NCBI GenBank assembly: GCA_000437755.1
Contig: FR900185.1
Coordinates: 125,117 to 132,192, forward strand
DNA: 7,076 nucleotides
Source: Roseburia sp. CAG:303
GTDB taxonomy: Bacteria; Bacillota; Clostridia; Lachnospirales; Lachnospiraceae
Reading direction: 5' to 3'
In this document: piece by piece, positions 6,398 through 7,076 of the stretch
Layout of the letters: each line of letters begins with the position of its first letter
How positions within the stretch are numbered: position 1 is the stretch's first letter
The notes under the pieces: model-generated
The model's input: only the letters and a program-made list of their open reading frames with translations
Told to the model about the DNA's origin: nothing
Database searches by the model: none
Position numbers and translations under genes: made by a program

Positions 6398-7076
6398 TTA
6401 TACCATCTCTTCCGGATGGAATACTTCATCAAACTTCTCTTCTGTAAGGAATCCAAGCGCTACACATGCTTCTTTCAGTGAAATATTTTCCTTAAATGCC
6501 TTCTTGGCTGTCTTTGCAGCATTGTCATAGCCGATATAAGGATTTAAAGCGGTAACTAACATAAGAGAATTATGAAGATTATGACTCATCTTATCTCTCT
6601 TTGCCTGGATACCAACCGCACAATTATTATTAAATGATGTAATGCCATCTGCAAGAAGTCTTACGGACTGTAAGAAATTATATGCGATTACCGGCATAAA
6701 TACATTTAATTCAAAATTACCCTGGCTGGCTGCCATACCTACTGCGGTATCATTTGCGATAACCTGGACAGCAACCATTGTCATGGATTCACACTGGGTA
6801 GGATTTACCTTGCCCGGCATAATAGAGCTTCCCGGTTCATTTTCCGGAATGGTAATCTCGCCAAGTCCACATCTCGGGCCACTTGCAAGCCATCTTACAT
6901 CGTTTGCAATCTTCATCATATCAGCAGCGAGTGCCTTTAATGCACCGTGTGCGAATGTGATATCATCCTTTGCTGTCAGTGCATGGAATTTATTCTCAGC
7001 AGTAACAAAGTCTTTTCCGGTCAGTTCACTGATTACCTTTGCCACCTCTTTGTCGAATCCTGCCGGTGCATTCAGT
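6398..7076 (-). CDS. fumC: Class II fumarate hydratase, C-terminal part, cut by window edge
   Basis: Fumarase interconverts L-malate and fumarate plus water in the cytoplasm, and class II enzymes need no iron-sulfur cluster. The visible 225 residues begin LNAPAGFD and correspond to about the second half of a usual 460-residue protein. The superfamily signature GSSIMPGKVNP is at 82-92, which includes the mobile catalytic serine loop and the substrate-binding Lys/Asn. It is followed by TQCE, typical of fumarases rather than aspartases. Other hallmarks are IANDVRWLASGPRCG near 56-70, GNFELNVF at 119-126 and SLMLVTALNPYIGYD at 170-184. The C-terminal domain is complete, ending PEEMV. The N-terminal part with the active-site histidine lies outside the window. 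The stop is 13 bp before hdrB on the same strand, which suggests one transcript and possibly a metabolic link between fumarate and the Hdr complex. Confidence 0.94.
   Translation of the reverse strand, partial: LNAPAGFDKEVAKVISELTGKDFVTAENKFHALTAKDDITFAHGALKALAADMMKIANDVRWLASGPRCGLGEITIPENEPGSSIMPGKVNPTQCESMTMVAVQVIANDTAVGMAASQGNFELNVFMPVIAYNFLQSVRLLADGITSFNNNCAVGIQAKRDKMSHNLHNSLMLVTALNPYIGYDNAAKTAKKAFKENISLKEACVALGFLTEEKFDEVFHPEEMV

Overview
The window is a single minus-strand operon segment, read from right to left. It carries the end of a class II fumarase gene (fumC), a complete heterodisulfide-reductase-like set (hdrB, hdrC, hdrA) and the flavin oxidoreductase set flxD, flxC, flxB and flxA, with flxA running off the left edge. 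There is no credible plus-strand gene, RNA gene, CRISPR array or mobile element. The only non-coding stretches are 13 bp (fumC-hdrB) and 58 bp (hdrC-hdrA); every other junction overlaps. Neither the operon promoter nor its terminator lies in the window.

The A/T-leaning codons, strong GGAGG-type ribosome binding sites, strictly anaerobic enzyme content and fumarase sequence suggest an anaerobic member of the Bacillota, probably a Clostridia/Lachnospiraceae-type gut organism. That assignment is inference; no marker gene is present.

The products should form a cytoplasmic Flx-Hdr complex. NAD(P)H would be oxidised at FlxA. FlxB, FlxC and the MvhD-like FlxD would pass electrons to the flavin of HdrA. 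HdrA would then split them between a low-potential carrier such as ferredoxin and the HdrBC arm, which reduces a disulfide or another higher-potential acceptor. The gene order hdrB-hdrC-hdrA-flxD-flxC-flxB-flxA is the known type of Flx-Hdr cluster. No hydrogenase subunits are visible, so NAD(P)H rather than H2 is the likely electron donor. The leading fumarase raises the possibility of a link to fumarate/succinate metabolism.

The outstanding anomaly is in hdrB. A perfect 19-bp tandem duplication (6134-6152 and 6153-6171) shifts the frame and creates a stop right after the third ligand position of the first cysteine-rich (CCG) domain. Removing one copy restores an uninterrupted 263-residue HdrB with both CCG motifs. 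The copy is therefore either a very recent inactivating mutation, a reversible slippage switch, or an assembly error. All other genes look intact.
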